Positions 51,045 to 60,500 of a stretch of DNA of 64,000 nucleotides are shown piece after piece. Numbering within the stretch: the first letter of the stretch is position 1; the number at the start of each line of letters is the position of its first letter. The stretch is from JBCCXL01 sp039191605 (lineage in GTDB: Bacteria > Acidobacteriota > Thermoanaerobaculia > Multivoradales > JAHZIX01). The position numbers and the translations under genes were made by a program. The notes under the pieces are model-generated. The model was not told the origin of the DNA. It did no database searches and saw only the letters and a program-made list of their open reading frames with translations. The stretch spans positions 1 through 64,000 of the forward strand of contig JBCCXL010000023.1 in assembly GCA_039191605.1 (NCBI GenBank), written 5' to 3'.

Positions 51045-52808
51045 TCAGCGCTCGCCTTTGGCACCGACGACCCGGGGGGCCGTCTCCGCGGGTTGGGAAG
51101 GCGCCTCACCGCCGAGATCATTGGCCGCGCTGCCGTGGGGAGAGTCGGCGCTCAGCACAGGAACCTCGCGGGGCTTCGCCGGGGCGGAGTGGGTTTGATC
51201 GTCCCGCCGCCGGTCCTGATGCTCCAGGGCCGCCTCGATGAAGGAGATGAAGAGCGGGTGGGGAGCGGTGGGCTTGCTCTTGTATTCCGGATGGAATTGG
51301 CAGCCGACAAACCAGGGATGATCCGGCAGCTCCACCATCTCGACAAATTTGCCGTCGGGGGAGAGGCCGGAGATCACCAGGCCGTGGTCGGTGAGGGGCT
51401 GGAGAAAGCGCTGGTTGACCTCGTAGCGGTGACGATGGCGCTCGTGGATCAGCTCGCGGTCGTAGATCGAGCGGGCCCGGGTGCCTTCCCGCAGCTGGCA
51501 GGGGTAAGCCCCCAGGCGCATGGTGCCGCCCATCTGCTCGATGCCCAACAGATCCCGCAGCTTATAGACCACGGGGTACTCGGTGTCGTCGCTGAATTCG
51601 GAGGAGTTGGCGTCCTCTAGGCCGCAAACGTTGCGGGCGTATTCGATCACCATGCACTGCATGCCGAGGCAGATGCCGAAGAGCGGCACCTTGTTTTCGC
51701 GGGCGAAGCGCACCGCGATGAGCTTGCCCTCGGAGCCGCGGGGGCCGAAGCCGATGGGCACCACCAGGCCGTCCACCTCATCCAGGGCGGCGGGCCAGCG
51801 GCCGCTCTCGATATCCCCGGAGTCGATGTAGACCAGCTCCACCTCGGCATCGTTGGCGAAACCACCGTGGTAGAGCGCCTCGTTGAGGCTCTTATAGGCA
51901 TCGGGGAAGTCCACGTACTTGCCCACCAGCCCCACTCGCACCTTCTTCTTGGGGTTCTGGATGCGCTGCACCAGGCTTTCCCAGCGGCTCATGTCGCGGT
52001 TATAGCGGGGCAGGTTGAGCTGATCCAGCAGCAGATCGTCCAGCCCCTCGCGGCAGAAGGAGAGGGGCACCTGATAGATGGTGGGAACGTCCCGGGCGGC
52101 GATCACCTGATTGGGCTCGACGTTGCAGAATTGCGCGATCTTGCGCTTCATCTCTTCCGGTAGCGGGCGGTCGACTCGGCACAGCAGGGCGTCCGGAGAG
52201 ATACCGATGGCCCGCAGCTCCCGCACCGAATGCTGGGTGGGCTTGGTCTTCAGCTCGTCCGCCGCGGCGATGTAGGGCACCAGGGTGAGATGGATGTTGA
52301 CGGCGTTGTCGCGGCCCAGCTCGCGGCGGAATTGGCGGATGGCCTCGAGGAAGGGCAGGGACTCGATATCGCCCACGGTGCCGCCGATTTCGACGATCAC
52401 CACGTCCAGATCCTGAGCCACCCGCCGCATCGCCTCCTTGATCTCGTCGGTGATGTGGGGAATCACCTGCACCGTCTTGCCGAGGTAATCTCCCCGGCGC
52501 TCCTTCTGGATCACGCTCTGGTAGATCTTGCCGGTGGTGTAGTTGTGGCCCTTGGTGGTGGTGGTGCTGATGAAGCGCTCGTAATGGCCAAGGTCGAGAT
52601 CCGTCTCGGCGCCGTCCTCGGTGACGAAGACCTCACCGTGCTGGTAGGGCGACATGGTGCCGGGGTCGACGTTGACGTAGGGATCCAGCTTCATCACGGT
52701 CACCGAGAAGCCGCGAGCTTCCAGGATCGCGCCGACGGAGGCGGCGGCGACACCTTTGCCGAGGGATGAGACCACGCCGCCGGTGACGAAGATGTATTTG
52801 GTTCCCAT
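51045..52808 (-). CDS. pyrG: CTP synthase
   Basis: 587 residues. The amidoligase domain opens with KYIFVTGGVVSSLGKGVAAAS, has DLDLGHYERF and HLTLVPYIAAADELKTKPTQHSV in pieces. The glutaminase domain has the nucleophile Cys in FGICLGMQCMVIEYARN and the His-Glu pair in QFHPEYKS. A 45-residue Ala/Pro-rich tail is extra. It makes CTP from UTP; beside kdsB, which spends CTP to activate Kdo, the pairing kdsB-pyrG-kdsA is functionally sensible and common. Confidence 0.97.
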   Translation of the reverse strand: MGTKYIFVTGGVVSSLGKGVAAASVGAILEARGFSVTVMKLDPYVNVDPGTMSPYQHGEVFVTEDGAETDLDLGHYERFISTTTTKGHNYTTGKIYQSVIQKERRGDYLGKTVQVIPHITDEIKEAMRRVAQDLDVVIVEIGGTVGDIESLPFLEAIRQFRRELGRDNAVNIHLTLVPYIAAADELKTKPTQHSVRELRAIGISPDALLCRVDRPLPEEMKRKIAQFCNVEPNQVIAARDVPTIYQVPLSFCREGLDDLLLDQLNLPRYNRDMSRWESLVQRIQNPKKKVRVGLVGKYVDFPDAYKSLNEALYHGGFANDAEVELVYIDSGDIESGRWPAALDEVDGLVVPIGFGPRGSEGKLIAVRFARENKVPLFGICLGMQCMVIEYARNVCGLEDANSSEFSDDTEYPVVYKLRDLLGIEQMGGTMRLGAYPCQLREGTRARSIYDRELIHERHRHRYEVNQRFLQPLTDHGLVISGLSPDGKFVEMVELPDHPWFVGCQFHPEYKSKPTAPHPLFISFIEAALEHQDRRRDDQTHSAPAKPREVPVLSADSPHGSAANDLGGEAPSQPAETAPRVVGAKGER

Positions 52809-53027
52809 GGGGCTCTCCTAGAGGGATGGCGCCGCCAGCGCCGTGCTTGGGGGTTGAGATTGGAGGGGGCTTACGATCAGCGCGCGCGGAGCGCCGTCGC
52901 GCAGATCGGTTGAGGGCTAAGGTGAGGGTGAGTGAACGAAGAACGAGAAGTCTATGAGCCGAGGCGAAGGGGCTGACTCGAGCGTGAAGCGCGGCCGTCT
53001 CTCGTCGACAGGAGCGCCGGCATGGGC

Positions 53028-53849
53028 TCAGGAAGCCGTAAGAAGAGCCTCCACTCGAGCGAGATCCTCTTCCGTATCGACTCCCGGAGCGGCTCGCTCC
53101 ACCACCAGCACCCGCAGCGAGATGCCGTGGGCTAGGGCCCGCAGCTGTTCCAGCGCTTCAGCCTGCTCCAGCGGCGCCGGCGGAAGCTCCGCGAGCTGCA
53201 ACAAGGTCTGCCGCTGATAGCCGTAGATGCCGATGTGCTTCTTGGCCAAAGTCTTCCGCGGGTCGGAGAAGGAGTTTCGGCGGGCGTCAGGATCTCGAAA
53301 CCACGGAATCGGTGCACGACTGAAGTAGAGGGCGTAGCCGCCGTGATCGACCACTACCTTGACGGCGTTGGGGTCCTCTAGCTCACGAGCCTCGAGAGGC
53401 GCGGCGAGGGTGACCATCGGATCCTCTCGGTGCTCCCGCAGGTGCTTCGCTACCGCGGCGATGGAGCCAGGATCCAGCAGGGGCTCGTCCCCCTGAATGT
53501 TGACCACCGCCTCTTCCGGCCAGCTTCGAGCCGCCCAGGCGATGCGATCGGTGCCGCTGGCGCAGTGGGCTGGGGTCATCTCGACGTCGCCGCCAAATCC
53601 CTCCACCGCGTCCGCGATGCGCTGGTCATCGGTGAGCACCACGACCCGGGTGAGTCCCTCCACCGCCTGGGCCCGTCTCACTACATGCTCGATCATCGGG
53701 CGCCCGGCGATCAATCGCAGCGGCTTGCCCGGTAGACGAGTCGATGCGTAGCGTGCCGGAATGGCTCCCACCACGCGCGGCGGCGAGGAGGGAGAAGGGG
53801 ATCCGGGGGAGGGAGGAGCGGGGGTCGAAGGGGGCGTTGACCGGTGCAC
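53028..53849 (-). CDS. kdsB: CMP-Kdo synthetase
   Basis: 273 residues. VVGAIPARYASTRLPGKPL is the nucleotide loop, VVVLTDDQRIADAVEGFGG and CASGTDRIAWA follow, then VVNIQGDEPLL and KHIGIYGYQRQTLLQ, all typical of KdsB. It couples Kdo to CMP for lipid A assembly. The listed GTG start includes a Pro/Ser-rich leader of about 25 residues; a GTG at the VVGAIPAR segment is an alternative. It is first in the kdsB-pyrG-kdsA-kdsD-kdsC run and divergent from the ubiB-type gene. Confidence 0.92.
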   Translation of the reverse strand: MHRSTPPSTPAPPSPGSPSPSSPPRVVGAIPARYASTRLPGKPLRLIAGRPMIEHVVRRAQAVEGLTRVVVLTDDQRIADAVEGFGGDVEMTPAHCASGTDRIAWAARSWPEEAVVNIQGDEPLLDPGSIAAVAKHLREHREDPMVTLAAPLEARELEDPNAVKVVVDHGGYALYFSRAPIPWFRDPDARRNSFSDPRKTLAKKHIGIYGYQRQTLLQLAELPPAPLEQAEALEQLRALAHGISLRVLVVERAAPGVDTEEDLARVEALLTAS

Positions 53850-54073
53850 GTCCCAAGATAAAGCGAGGGGGAAAAGTCTGTCAACCGCCTGGGGGCTTCC
53901 CTTGCACGATGGTTTCTTCCGCGCTCTCTCTCGATGCCCCCTTGGCGGAGCTTTTCCCTCGGTTCTCCGGCCTGTAGAAGCCCTTGCCCTAGGCTCGGGC
54001 GGGGCCTGGTATCGCCCAACGGCAACGAAGAGTGGTTTATGCTCAGGGCAGCTTCAGCTGTGGAGGAACCCCG

Positions 54074-55858
54074 GTGATCGCAGCCCTGATCTCAAGTCGA
54101 CGATTCGGCCGTATCGGCAAAACCTACCGCCACGCCCAGCGCTACCGGCAAATTCTGCGGGCGCTGATCAAATATGGTCACGCTGACCTGGTGGAGGGGC
54201 TGAAGCTCGATCAGCTGCTCGGCGCGCCGCTGAAGCTGGTGCCGGGCACCGCGGAGATGCTCTCCCTCTCCCGCGCGCAGCGCATCCGGCTGGTGCTGGA
54301 AGAGCTGGGCCCCACCTTCATCAAGGCGGGGCAGCTGCTCTCGACTCGGCCGGACCTGCTGCCGGCGGATCTGATTCAGGAGCTCGCAGGATTGCGCAAC
54401 GACGTGCCGCCGATCTCCGCGGAGCAGGTGGTGGAAAGGGTCGAGGGGGCGCTGAAGCGTCCGCTGGGTGATCTCTTTGCCTCCTTCGACGAAGAGCCGC
54501 TGGCCGCCGCCAGCATCGCCCAGGTTCACGGGGCGAGGCTGGAAGACGGGCGCGAGGTGGTGGTCAAGGTGCAGCGCCCCGAGCTCGAGCGCCTGATCGC
54601 GGTGGATTTGGAGATCCTCTCCCATCTCGCCCATCTGCTGGAGGAGCGCTTCGACGGCTGGGCGGTGCAGCGGCCGACGCAGGTGGTAGAGGAGCTAGGG
54701 GTGCTGCTGGAAGAGGAACTCGACTTCCGGCTGGAGGCCTCGGCCCAGGTGCGCTTCGCCGGCTCTATGAAAGGGGTGCCGGGAGTACGGGTGCCGCGGG
54801 TGGAGCGCCAGCTCACTCGGGCGGAAGTATTGATCATGGAGCGGGTGCAGGGGCTGTCGATGGCGCATCCGGAGGCCTTGCGGGAGGCCGGGCTCCACCC
54901 TTCGGCGCTGGCTTCCCGCCTCGCCCGGCTCACCATGCGCCAGGTCTTTCGCACCGGTCACTTCCACGGCGATCCGCACCCGGGCAATCTGCTGGTAGAG
55001 GCCGATGGCAGCATCGTCTATCTGGATTTCGGCCTCACCGGGCAGCTCGAGCGCGACCGCCGGGAGGCCTTGGCGGATTTGCTCATCGGCGTGGTGCAGC
55101 ACGACGGCGAGAGGCTTACGGACGCCTGGCTTGCCCTGACCTCCCAGGAGGAGATAACCGCCGCGGGCGCCAGGGGCGGTAGCCGCGGCGACTCCAGGAG
55201 CGATTCCAAGGGGAGGGACCGGGAGCTCGACCCGGAAGAGCGGCGGCGGAAGCTGCGCCGCGCTCTGGAGCTCTTTTCGGAGCGCCACTTCTTTCAGCCG
55301 CTGGGAGAGCTCAGCCTCGGCGATCTGCTCCAGGAGCTGCTGGAGATCGCCAACCGACACCACCTCAGCGTGCCGGCGGATCTCTTCGTGGTGATCAAGG
55401 CCCTGGCCAACGTCGAGGGGGTTTGCCGCAATCTCGATCCAGACTTCGAGATCGCGCCCCACGCGGCGCCCTATCTGCGGCGAATCCAGCTCGAGCGGCT
55501 GGATCCCCGGCGCCTAGCGGCGGACGCTTCGGAGATCGGGTCAGAGGCGCTGGATTCGGTGGCGAAGGTGCCCCGGGAGCTGGGGGACACCCTCGGCGCG
55601 GTGCGCCGAGGCAAGGTGCGTTTGGGCTTCGATCTCGGCGGCCTGGAGCCGCTGAATCAAACCCTCGACCGGGTGAGCAATCGCCTGGCCTTCGCCATCG
55701 TGCTGGCCTCCCTGGTGATCGGCTCTTCCCTGGTGGTGCGGGCGGCGCTGCCGCCGCTGTGGCACGGTCTGCCGGTGATCGGGCTGGCGGGTTTCGTGGT
55801 GGCGGGGCTGATGGGCTTCTGGCTGCTGGTCTCGATCCTCAAGCACGGTCGAATGTGA
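54074..55858 (+). CDS. ubiB: UbiB/ABC1/ADCK-type atypical kinase
   Basis: About 594 residues. The family-specific KxGQ motif (FIKAGQLLSTRPDLLP) and A-rich loop (EPLAAASIAQVHGA) precede the kinase core: VVVKVQRPEL, HGDPHPGNLL (catalytic loop) and YLDFGLTG (metal). Two C-terminal membrane helices (LAFAIVLASLVIGSSLVV, VIGLAGFVVAGLMGFWLL) anchor it. UbiB-type proteins support quinone synthesis or lipid handling with ATPase activity. An Arg/Ser/Asp-rich insertion of about 30 residues near residue 370 is unusual. I chose the GTG at 54074, which has GGAGG 7 bases upstream; an in-frame ATG at 54032 has none. Confidence 0.9.
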   Translation: MIAALISSRRFGRIGKTYRHAQRYRQILRALIKYGHADLVEGLKLDQLLGAPLKLVPGTAEMLSLSRAQRIRLVLEELGPTFIKAGQLLSTRPDLLPADLIQELAGLRNDVPPISAEQVVERVEGALKRPLGDLFASFDEEPLAAASIAQVHGARLEDGREVVVKVQRPELERLIAVDLEILSHLAHLLEERFDGWAVQRPTQVVEELGVLLEEELDFRLEASAQVRFAGSMKGVPGVRVPRVERQLTRAEVLIMERVQGLSMAHPEALREAGLHPSALASRLARLTMRQVFRTGHFHGDPHPGNLLVEADGSIVYLDFGLTGQLERDRREALADLLIGVVQHDGERLTDAWLALTSQEEITAAGARGGSRGDSRSDSKGRDRELDPEERRRKLRRALELFSERHFFQPLGELSLGDLLQELLEIANRHHLSVPADLFVVIKALANVEGVCRNLDPDFEIAPHAAPYLRRIQLERLDPRRLAADASEIGSEALDSVAKVPRELGDTLGAVRRGKVRLGFDLGGLEPLNQTLDRVSNRLAFAIVLASLVIGSSLVVRAALPPLWHGLPVIGLAGFVVAGLMGFWLLVSILKHGRM

Positions 55859-56007
55859 GCCTGCCGCTGGCGGGGCTTCTGCTGCTACCGCTGGTGGTGC
55901 ATCGGACGGTACCTCTGGCGGCAGCCGGGGCGTCGGCTGGCTCCACGGTAGAGCTTCACGGTAAGGCTGCCCACTGGGACTCCGCAGTGGGGCTCCGCAG
56001 CGATAAG

Positions 56008-57159
56008 ATGCCGACCATGTCTTCCCCCTCCCAGCCCGCCGCTGCGGCCTCTTCATCCAGCGCGACGGAGCCCGTGAGCCAGGCGCCCATCTCCTGGCCC
56101 CGACGCCTGGGGATCGCCGTGTTGATCGCCATGGCCCTGGCAGGGGGGTGGCGAGGGTGGCGCGGCCTGGTCAACGAGTCGAGCCTCGGTGCCGCCCGCT
56201 GGATCGGCCCGGTGGCGCAGAACCCCCGACTCGCCGAGCCCTCTGCCTTCCTCGCCGTGGCGGACTTCGAAGTAGTCGCTCATCCGCAGAACGCGTCCCT
56301 TTCCGTCTCTGTGGACGGACAATACCGAGCGCTGCTCAATGGCCGGGCGGTCGGCGGAGGGCGCATGGTGAACGGGGACGATTCCCTGCATCGCTACGAG
56401 GTCGCTCCCCTTTTGGTGCAGGGGGGCAACCGGCTCGTGGTGGAGGTTTCCAACGGTCTCGGCCACAGCATGGTGGCGGCGCGACTGAGCCTCGAGGGTG
56501 AGGCCGCGGTGACCACCGGTAGCGGAGATTTCCGCCTGCTGAGGCAGAGCTTTCCGGGGCTGGTGAGCGGCTGGCGCGGTGCGGGAGAGGGCGATGCGAT
56601 GAACCGCTGGGGGCAGCCTCCCCAGGGCCGCAGCGGCGAGCTGGTGGAGAATCTGCGTCCGGTCCTCGATGGGGAGGGAGCAACGCGGGTCGTTTCGGCC
56701 CAGGTGGAGGCCCTCGGGCCCCGGGACTGGCTGGTTTCTTTCGCCGAGCCGACGGTGGGTACTCTCGCCGTGCTCCTGGGGGAGGAGGGGTCAGATTCCG
56801 GCCTGCTCTTCGTCGAGCGCGAGGAGGGGTCGGCCGATTCCCCTTCGATCCCGGCCCTCAGCCGTCAAGGGGCGGTGGCGGAGCTGCTGTTGATTCCCGG
56901 CCAGCGGCGCTGGTGGGACCACAGCCCCCGCCAATGGCATCAGGTGCGGATTCTCGGCCCCTCCGTGGTCGAAGGCGCCGAGCTATGGCAGCACGGCGCG
57001 GACGACGAGGTGCTGGCGCCACAGCGCTCGGTGGTCGAGCTGCCGGGGGCCTTTGGGCTCAGCAGCCCTCGACTTTCCCACCCGCTGGCGGACATCGTGT
57101 GGGGAGCGCTGCAGGAAGACAGCGCGGCGGAGCCGGAGCCCCAGTCAGCCCCTTCCTGA
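56008..57159 (+). CDS. Membrane-anchored protein of unknown function with jelly-roll-like domain
   Basis: About 383 residues. One N-terminal membrane helix (LGIAVLIAMALAGGW) after a Ser/Ala/Pro-rich head. The next region (VADFEVVAHPQNASLSVSV, YRALLNGRAVGGG, RYEVAPLLVQGGNRLVVEVSN in pieces) has the strand pattern of galactose-binding-like domains found before bacterial rhamnosidases. The C-terminal half is unassigned and has no catalytic motif I know. The start is uncertain: a GTG at 55855 overlapping the ubiB stop (GTGA) would add about 50 residues with a second hydrophobic stretch, and ATGs at 56008 and 56017 are alternatives. Probably co-transcribed with ubiB. Confidence 0.6.
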   Translation: MPTMSSPSQPAAAASSSSATEPVSQAPISWPRRLGIAVLIAMALAGGWRGWRGLVNESSLGAARWIGPVAQNPRLAEPSAFLAVADFEVVAHPQNASLSVSVDGQYRALLNGRAVGGGRMVNGDDSLHRYEVAPLLVQGGNRLVVEVSNGLGHSMVAARLSLEGEAAVTTGSGDFRLLRQSFPGLVSGWRGAGEGDAMNRWGQPPQGRSGELVENLRPVLDGEGATRVVSAQVEALGPRDWLVSFAEPTVGTLAVLLGEEGSDSGLLFVEREEGSADSPSIPALSRQGAVAELLLIPGQRRWWDHSPRQWHQVRILGPSVVEGAELWQHGADDEVLAPQRSVVELPGAFGLSSPRLSHPLADIVWGALQEDSAAEPEPQSAPS

Positions 57160-57236
57160 GCGGTTCCTTCCAGGGTCGTGGTCCGCATCTCGGGCCTGCG
57201 TGGTGCGGGGATCCGAGGAAGCTGGGAATCCTCCAG

Positions 57237-57292
57237 GAAAAAAATACCGGTACCGCGGTGACTCGGGCTGGGAAGCTACTTCCCGTGAGTCA
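57237..57292 (-). terminator. Possible terminator downstream of the lolA operon
   Basis: On the minus strand TGACTC and GAGTCA arms enclose GGGAAG/CTTCCC pairing, beginning at the stop codon. After a further short CCG-rich inverted repeat comes a run of seven T. The T run is about 20 bases away from the main stem, so this is only a moderate candidate. Confidence 0.4.
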
Positions 57293-57976
57293 GCTGTCGG
57301 TGGAGGACTCTTGGATGGGCTCGATGGGCGCGAAGCGCTTCTCTTCCACCAGCTGGCCGCCGTCGAAGCGGAACATCCGTCCAGCTTCGAAATACCACCA
57401 GCTCTCTTCCTTCGGGCCTTCCGGCGCCACCAGCTCTTCGATCTTGTCCGGCTGCCCCAGCTGCTCGAAGATTCGCTGCTCGTCCTCGCTGTCGACGCCG
57501 GCGAGGAAGCGGCGGTAGGCGTTCAAGAAGGTGGTGTCCGGCACCACCAGCGGAATCAGCACCGGGGTTCCGGATTCGGCCCGCTCGGTGATCTCTTCCC
57601 GCACCAGCTCGCGGATCTCTTCCTCCTGCCCCCGGCGCACCGGCACCCACACCACGATCTCGTACTCGTCGTAGTATTCATTCCACTTCCACGGCAGGCT
57701 GTAGCTGCCGCCGGCGCTGGTGTCGGTGGTGAAGCGGAAGCGGTCCACCGGGGCCTTGCGCAGCTCCAGCCAGTCGAATTCGGTGCGGATCGCCTCGAGG
57801 GTGACCTTGAGGTCCTGCAGCGGGCGGCCGTCACGGTCGGTGACGACGCCGGTGAACTCCACTCGCTGTCCTTGGGGGTAGGCGCCCTTGGCGTGGGCCG
57901 GCGGCGCCCACTCGGCAAAGAGCGGTAGGCCGGCGAGGAGGGCTAGCGAGACGAGAGAGAAGCGTTGCTTCGCCAT
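57290..57976 (-). CDS. Secreted protein of unknown function downstream of lolA
   Basis: About 228 residues with a signal peptide (LVSLALLAGLPLFAEWAPPAHA). Next comes a segment like a carboxypeptidase-regulatory domain (VEFTGVVTDRDGRPLQDLKVTLEA), then a region rich in Glu/Arg. The end (FLAGVDSEDEQRIFEQLGQPDKIEEL, ESWWYFEAGRMFRFDGGQLVEEKRF in pieces) recalls the C-terminal half of GWxTD-type proteins. The GWxTD motif itself is not present, so I leave it unassigned. ATG at 57976 with GGAG 11 bases upstream. It starts 4 bases after the lolA stop and is surely co-transcribed, hinting at an envelope role. Confidence 0.65.
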   Translation of the reverse strand: MAKQRFSLVSLALLAGLPLFAEWAPPAHAKGAYPQGQRVEFTGVVTDRDGRPLQDLKVTLEAIRTEFDWLELRKAPVDRFRFTTDTSAGGSYSLPWKWNEYYDEYEIVVWVPVRRGQEEEIRELVREEITERAESGTPVLIPLVVPDTTFLNAYRRFLAGVDSEDEQRIFEQLGQPDKIEELVAPEGPKEESWWYFEAGRMFRFDGGQLVEEKRFAPIEPIQESSTDS

Positions 57977-57980
57977 GGCT

Positions 57981-58667
57981 TCAGGGCTCCTTCCAGTCCA
58001 GGCCCGGGGGAGGGGTGAAGGCGGATCGATCTTCCAGCGATTGGTAGTCGGAGAGGGTGAAGGTGGTGCGACCACCGGCGGCGTCTCGGTAGCTCACCTC
58101 CCGCAGTCGCTGGGGCTGGCCGGCGATGCGCAATACCGCCTCGCTGAGGCGCTCCGTGTCCACCACCGGGGTGAGCCGGATCTCCAGCACGCCGCCGTCG
58201 GTGTCCAGGGTCTCGGCGCTGTAGCGCAGGCGCAGCTCGTCCACCGCCAGCAGCACCAGATCCAGCCCCACCTCGCGAGAGGCGTCCACCTTCGCCCGCT
58301 GGCCGATCTTGTCTCCCTCTTCCCAGGAATACACCTGGCCGGAGCAGATCAGATAGCTCTTGGGGAAGGGGTCGCGGTAATCCCAGCGCAGGCAGTCCGG
58401 GAGGTCCAGGGAGACCTTGCCGGCTTCTCGCTCCAGGCCGGAGAAGCCCGCGGGCTGGTAGGTCTGCTCAAAGTCGGCCACCGAGGGACCGAGGGCCTCG
58501 AGGCTGCGGCGCACCTCGGAGAGGGCGTCCCACGGGTTCTGCGCCGCCGCCGGCAGGGCCGTCCCCAGCAGCATCGCCAACAGCCCGAGAGCTAAGGCGA
58601 AGGCAGGGATGGAGCGAGTCCATCGAGCACGGTGGGGGGCGGCGGCTTGGGGACGGGGTGGGGCCAT
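57981..58667 (-). CDS. lolA: LolA-type outer-membrane lipoprotein carrier
   Basis: 228 residues with a signal peptide (FALALGLLAMLLGTALPAAAQ). The mature part has the LolA beta-barrel pattern: VADFEQTYQPAGFSGLERE (the 'ADF.Q' start of the family), GKVSLDLPDCLRWDYRDPFPKSYLICSGQVYSWEE (in pieces) and LLAVDELRLRYSAE. It would ferry lipoproteins through the periplasm. LolA families diverge strongly, and this one has two extra cysteines in the central strands. It overlaps nothing upstream; a hypothetical secreted protein follows by 4 bases. Confidence 0.85.
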   Translation of the reverse strand: MAPPRPQAAAPHRARWTRSIPAFALALGLLAMLLGTALPAAAQNPWDALSEVRRSLEALGPSVADFEQTYQPAGFSGLEREAGKVSLDLPDCLRWDYRDPFPKSYLICSGQVYSWEEGDKIGQRAKVDASREVGLDLVLLAVDELRLRYSAETLDTDGGVLEIRLTPVVDTERLSEAVLRIAGQPQRLREVSYRDAAGGRTTFTLSDYQSLEDRSAFTPPPGLDWKEP

Positions 58668-58854
58668 GAAGAATCCTCCAGCGACGGTGAGGCAGCGGAC
58701 GTCTAGAAGCAGACGCCAGGCAGTCGTTGCTCTCTATTGTACGAATGATCCCGCCGCCGCGTTAAAACAAAGAAGTTAGGCGGCGTAGGCAGACGAAAGA
58801 GCTGCCTGCTGTGGAAGACCCCGTGAAGAGCCGAAAGATGGGAGCTCGGCACTG

Positions 58855-58918
58855 CAGAAGCTCGATGACAGAAGCCCCATTGCAGAAGCCTCCGTTGCAG
58901 AAGCCCAGCGGCAGAAGA
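58855..58918. repeat. Five short repeats (14-15 bp period) downstream of purH
   Basis: CAGAAG-led units start at 58855, 58869, 58883, 58898 and 58912 (CAGAAGCCYCNNTG-like). They occupy the spacer between the purH stop and the lolA start. Confidence 0.65.
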
Positions 58919-58919
58919 T

Positions 58920-60500
58920 TCAGTGGCGGAAGTGGCGCTGCCCGGTGAAGAGCATCGACAGCCCCTGCTCGTCCGCCGCGGCGATCACCTCGTCGTCTCG
59001 CTTCGAGCCCCCGGGCTGAATCACCGCCTTGATGCCCGCCTTCGCGAGCACGTCGAGGCCGTCGCGGAAGGGGAAGAAGGCGTCGGAGGCCGCCACGCAG
59101 CCGGCGAGGTCCAGCTGGGCCTTCTCCAGCGCCAGTCGGCAGGAATCCACCCGGCTCATCTGCCCGGCTCCCAGGCCTACCGTCTGGTTTCGGTTGGTCA
59201 CCACGATGGCGTTGGACTTGACGAAGCGGCACACCGTCCAGGCGAAGGCCAGGGCTTCCCGCTCCACCTTCTTCGGCTTGCGCTTGGTGACGATCTTCCA
59301 GCTTGCCGGGTCTTCCGACTCGGCGTCCAGCTGCTGCGCCAGGAAGCCGCCGTCCACCGAGCGCAGGTCGTGGCCGACGGCGCTCTCGGGGGTGAAGAGG
59401 GGGCATTGCAGCAGGCGTAAATTCTTCTTCTTGGCGAAGATCTCCCGAGCCTCCTCGCTGAACTCCGGCGCTAGGATCACCTCGATGAAGAGCTCCTTCA
59501 TCTTGGCGGCGGCCTCGCCGTCCAGAGGGCCGTTGACGGCGATGATGGAGCCGAAGGCGGAGGTGGAGTCGGTGGCGAGGGCCCGCTGGTAGGCCTCTAG
59601 CACGCTGCCCCCGCGGCCGATGCCGCAGGGGTTGTTGTGCTTCACGATGGCCACCACCGATTCTCCGGTGTCTTCCCGGCTGCCGAAGGCGGAGGCCATC
59701 TTGCGGGTGGCGTCGGCGTCCAGCAGGTTGTTCCAGGAGAGCTCCTTGCCCTGCAGCTGCTCATAGCCGCCGAATAGGCCTTGGCCGCCGGTGTAGCGGT
59801 ACACCGCCGCCTGCTGGTGGGGGTTCTCGCCGTAGCGAGGAGTGTGGGCCTTGCTCAGCGCCACCGTCAGCCGCCGCGGGAAGACCTCATCTTCTGCCGG
59901 GCGGTGCTTCTCGTTCTCCCGCTCTAGCCAGGCGGCGATGGCGGCGTCGTAGTCGCGGGTATGGCGGAAGGCCTTGATCGCCAACTCCCGCCGCAGCCCT
60001 TCCAGGGCCTCGTCGTCTCCCTGCTGCAGGATCTCCAGCAGCCGCGGGTAATCCGCCGGGTCCACCACCGCCAGCACGCTGTGGTGATTCTTCGCCGCCG
60101 CCCGCAGCATGCAGGGGCCGCCGATGTCGATGGTCTCCACCGCCTCACCGTAGCCCGCTCCGCTGTTCACCGTCTGCTCGAAGGGGTAGAGATTCACCAC
60201 CACTAGGTCGATGGGGTGGATGTCGTGCTCGTTGAGCTCGCTGAGGTGATTCGCCCGGCTGCGGTCCGCCAGGATGCCGCCGTGAATCTTCGGATGCAGG
60301 GTCTTCACCCGGCCGTCGAGGATCTCCGGGAAGCCCGTCGCCTCAGAGACCTTCAGCACCGTCAGCCCCGCCTCTTCCAAAGTCCTCGCGGTGCCGCCGG
60401 TGGAGACGATCTCTACCCCCAGCTCCTGCAATCCCTGGCCTAGCTCTACCAGGCCCTCTTTGTCGGAAACGGAAAGTAATGCGCGGCGAACGGCTTGCAT
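58920..60500 (-). CDS. purH: Bifunctional AICAR transformylase/IMP cyclohydrolase
   Basis: About 526 residues, full length. The N-terminal MGS-like cyclohydrolase domain has ALLSVSDKEGLVELGQGLQELGVEIVSTGGTA (in pieces) and VKTLHPKIHGGILADR. The transformylase domain has RYGENPHQQAAVYR, AIVKHNNPCGIG, and ends in PGGSKRDDEVIAAADEQGLSMLFTGQRHFRH. It performs the last two steps of IMP synthesis. Start: ATG at 60500 with AGGAG six bases upstream; the frame extends 16 codons further without such a site. Confidence 0.96.
   Translation of the reverse strand: MQAVRRALLSVSDKEGLVELGQGLQELGVEIVSTGGTARTLEEAGLTVLKVSEATGFPEILDGRVKTLHPKIHGGILADRSRANHLSELNEHDIHPIDLVVVNLYPFEQTVNSGAGYGEAVETIDIGGPCMLRAAAKNHHSVLAVVDPADYPRLLEILQQGDDEALEGLRRELAIKAFRHTRDYDAAIAAWLERENEKHRPAEDEVFPRRLTVALSKAHTPRYGENPHQQAAVYRYTGGQGLFGGYEQLQGKELSWNNLLDADATRKMASAFGSREDTGESVVAIVKHNNPCGIGRGGSVLEAYQRALATDSTSAFGSIIAVNGPLDGEAAAKMKELFIEVILAPEFSEEAREIFAKKKNLRLLQCPLFTPESAVGHDLRSVDGGFLAQQLDAESEDPASWKIVTKRKPKKVEREALAFAWTVCRFVKSNAIVVTNRNQTVGLGAGQMSRVDSCRLALEKAQLDLAGCVAASDAFFPFRDGLDVLAKAGIKAVIQPGGSKRDDEVIAAADEQGLSMLFTGQRHFRH

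Noticed and set aside
55423..56007. Upstream part of the frame leading into the anchored hypothetical protein
   Set aside because: It overlaps the 3' part of ubiB in another frame and is Gly/Arg/Ala-rich, as expected for a shadow of a GC-rich gene.
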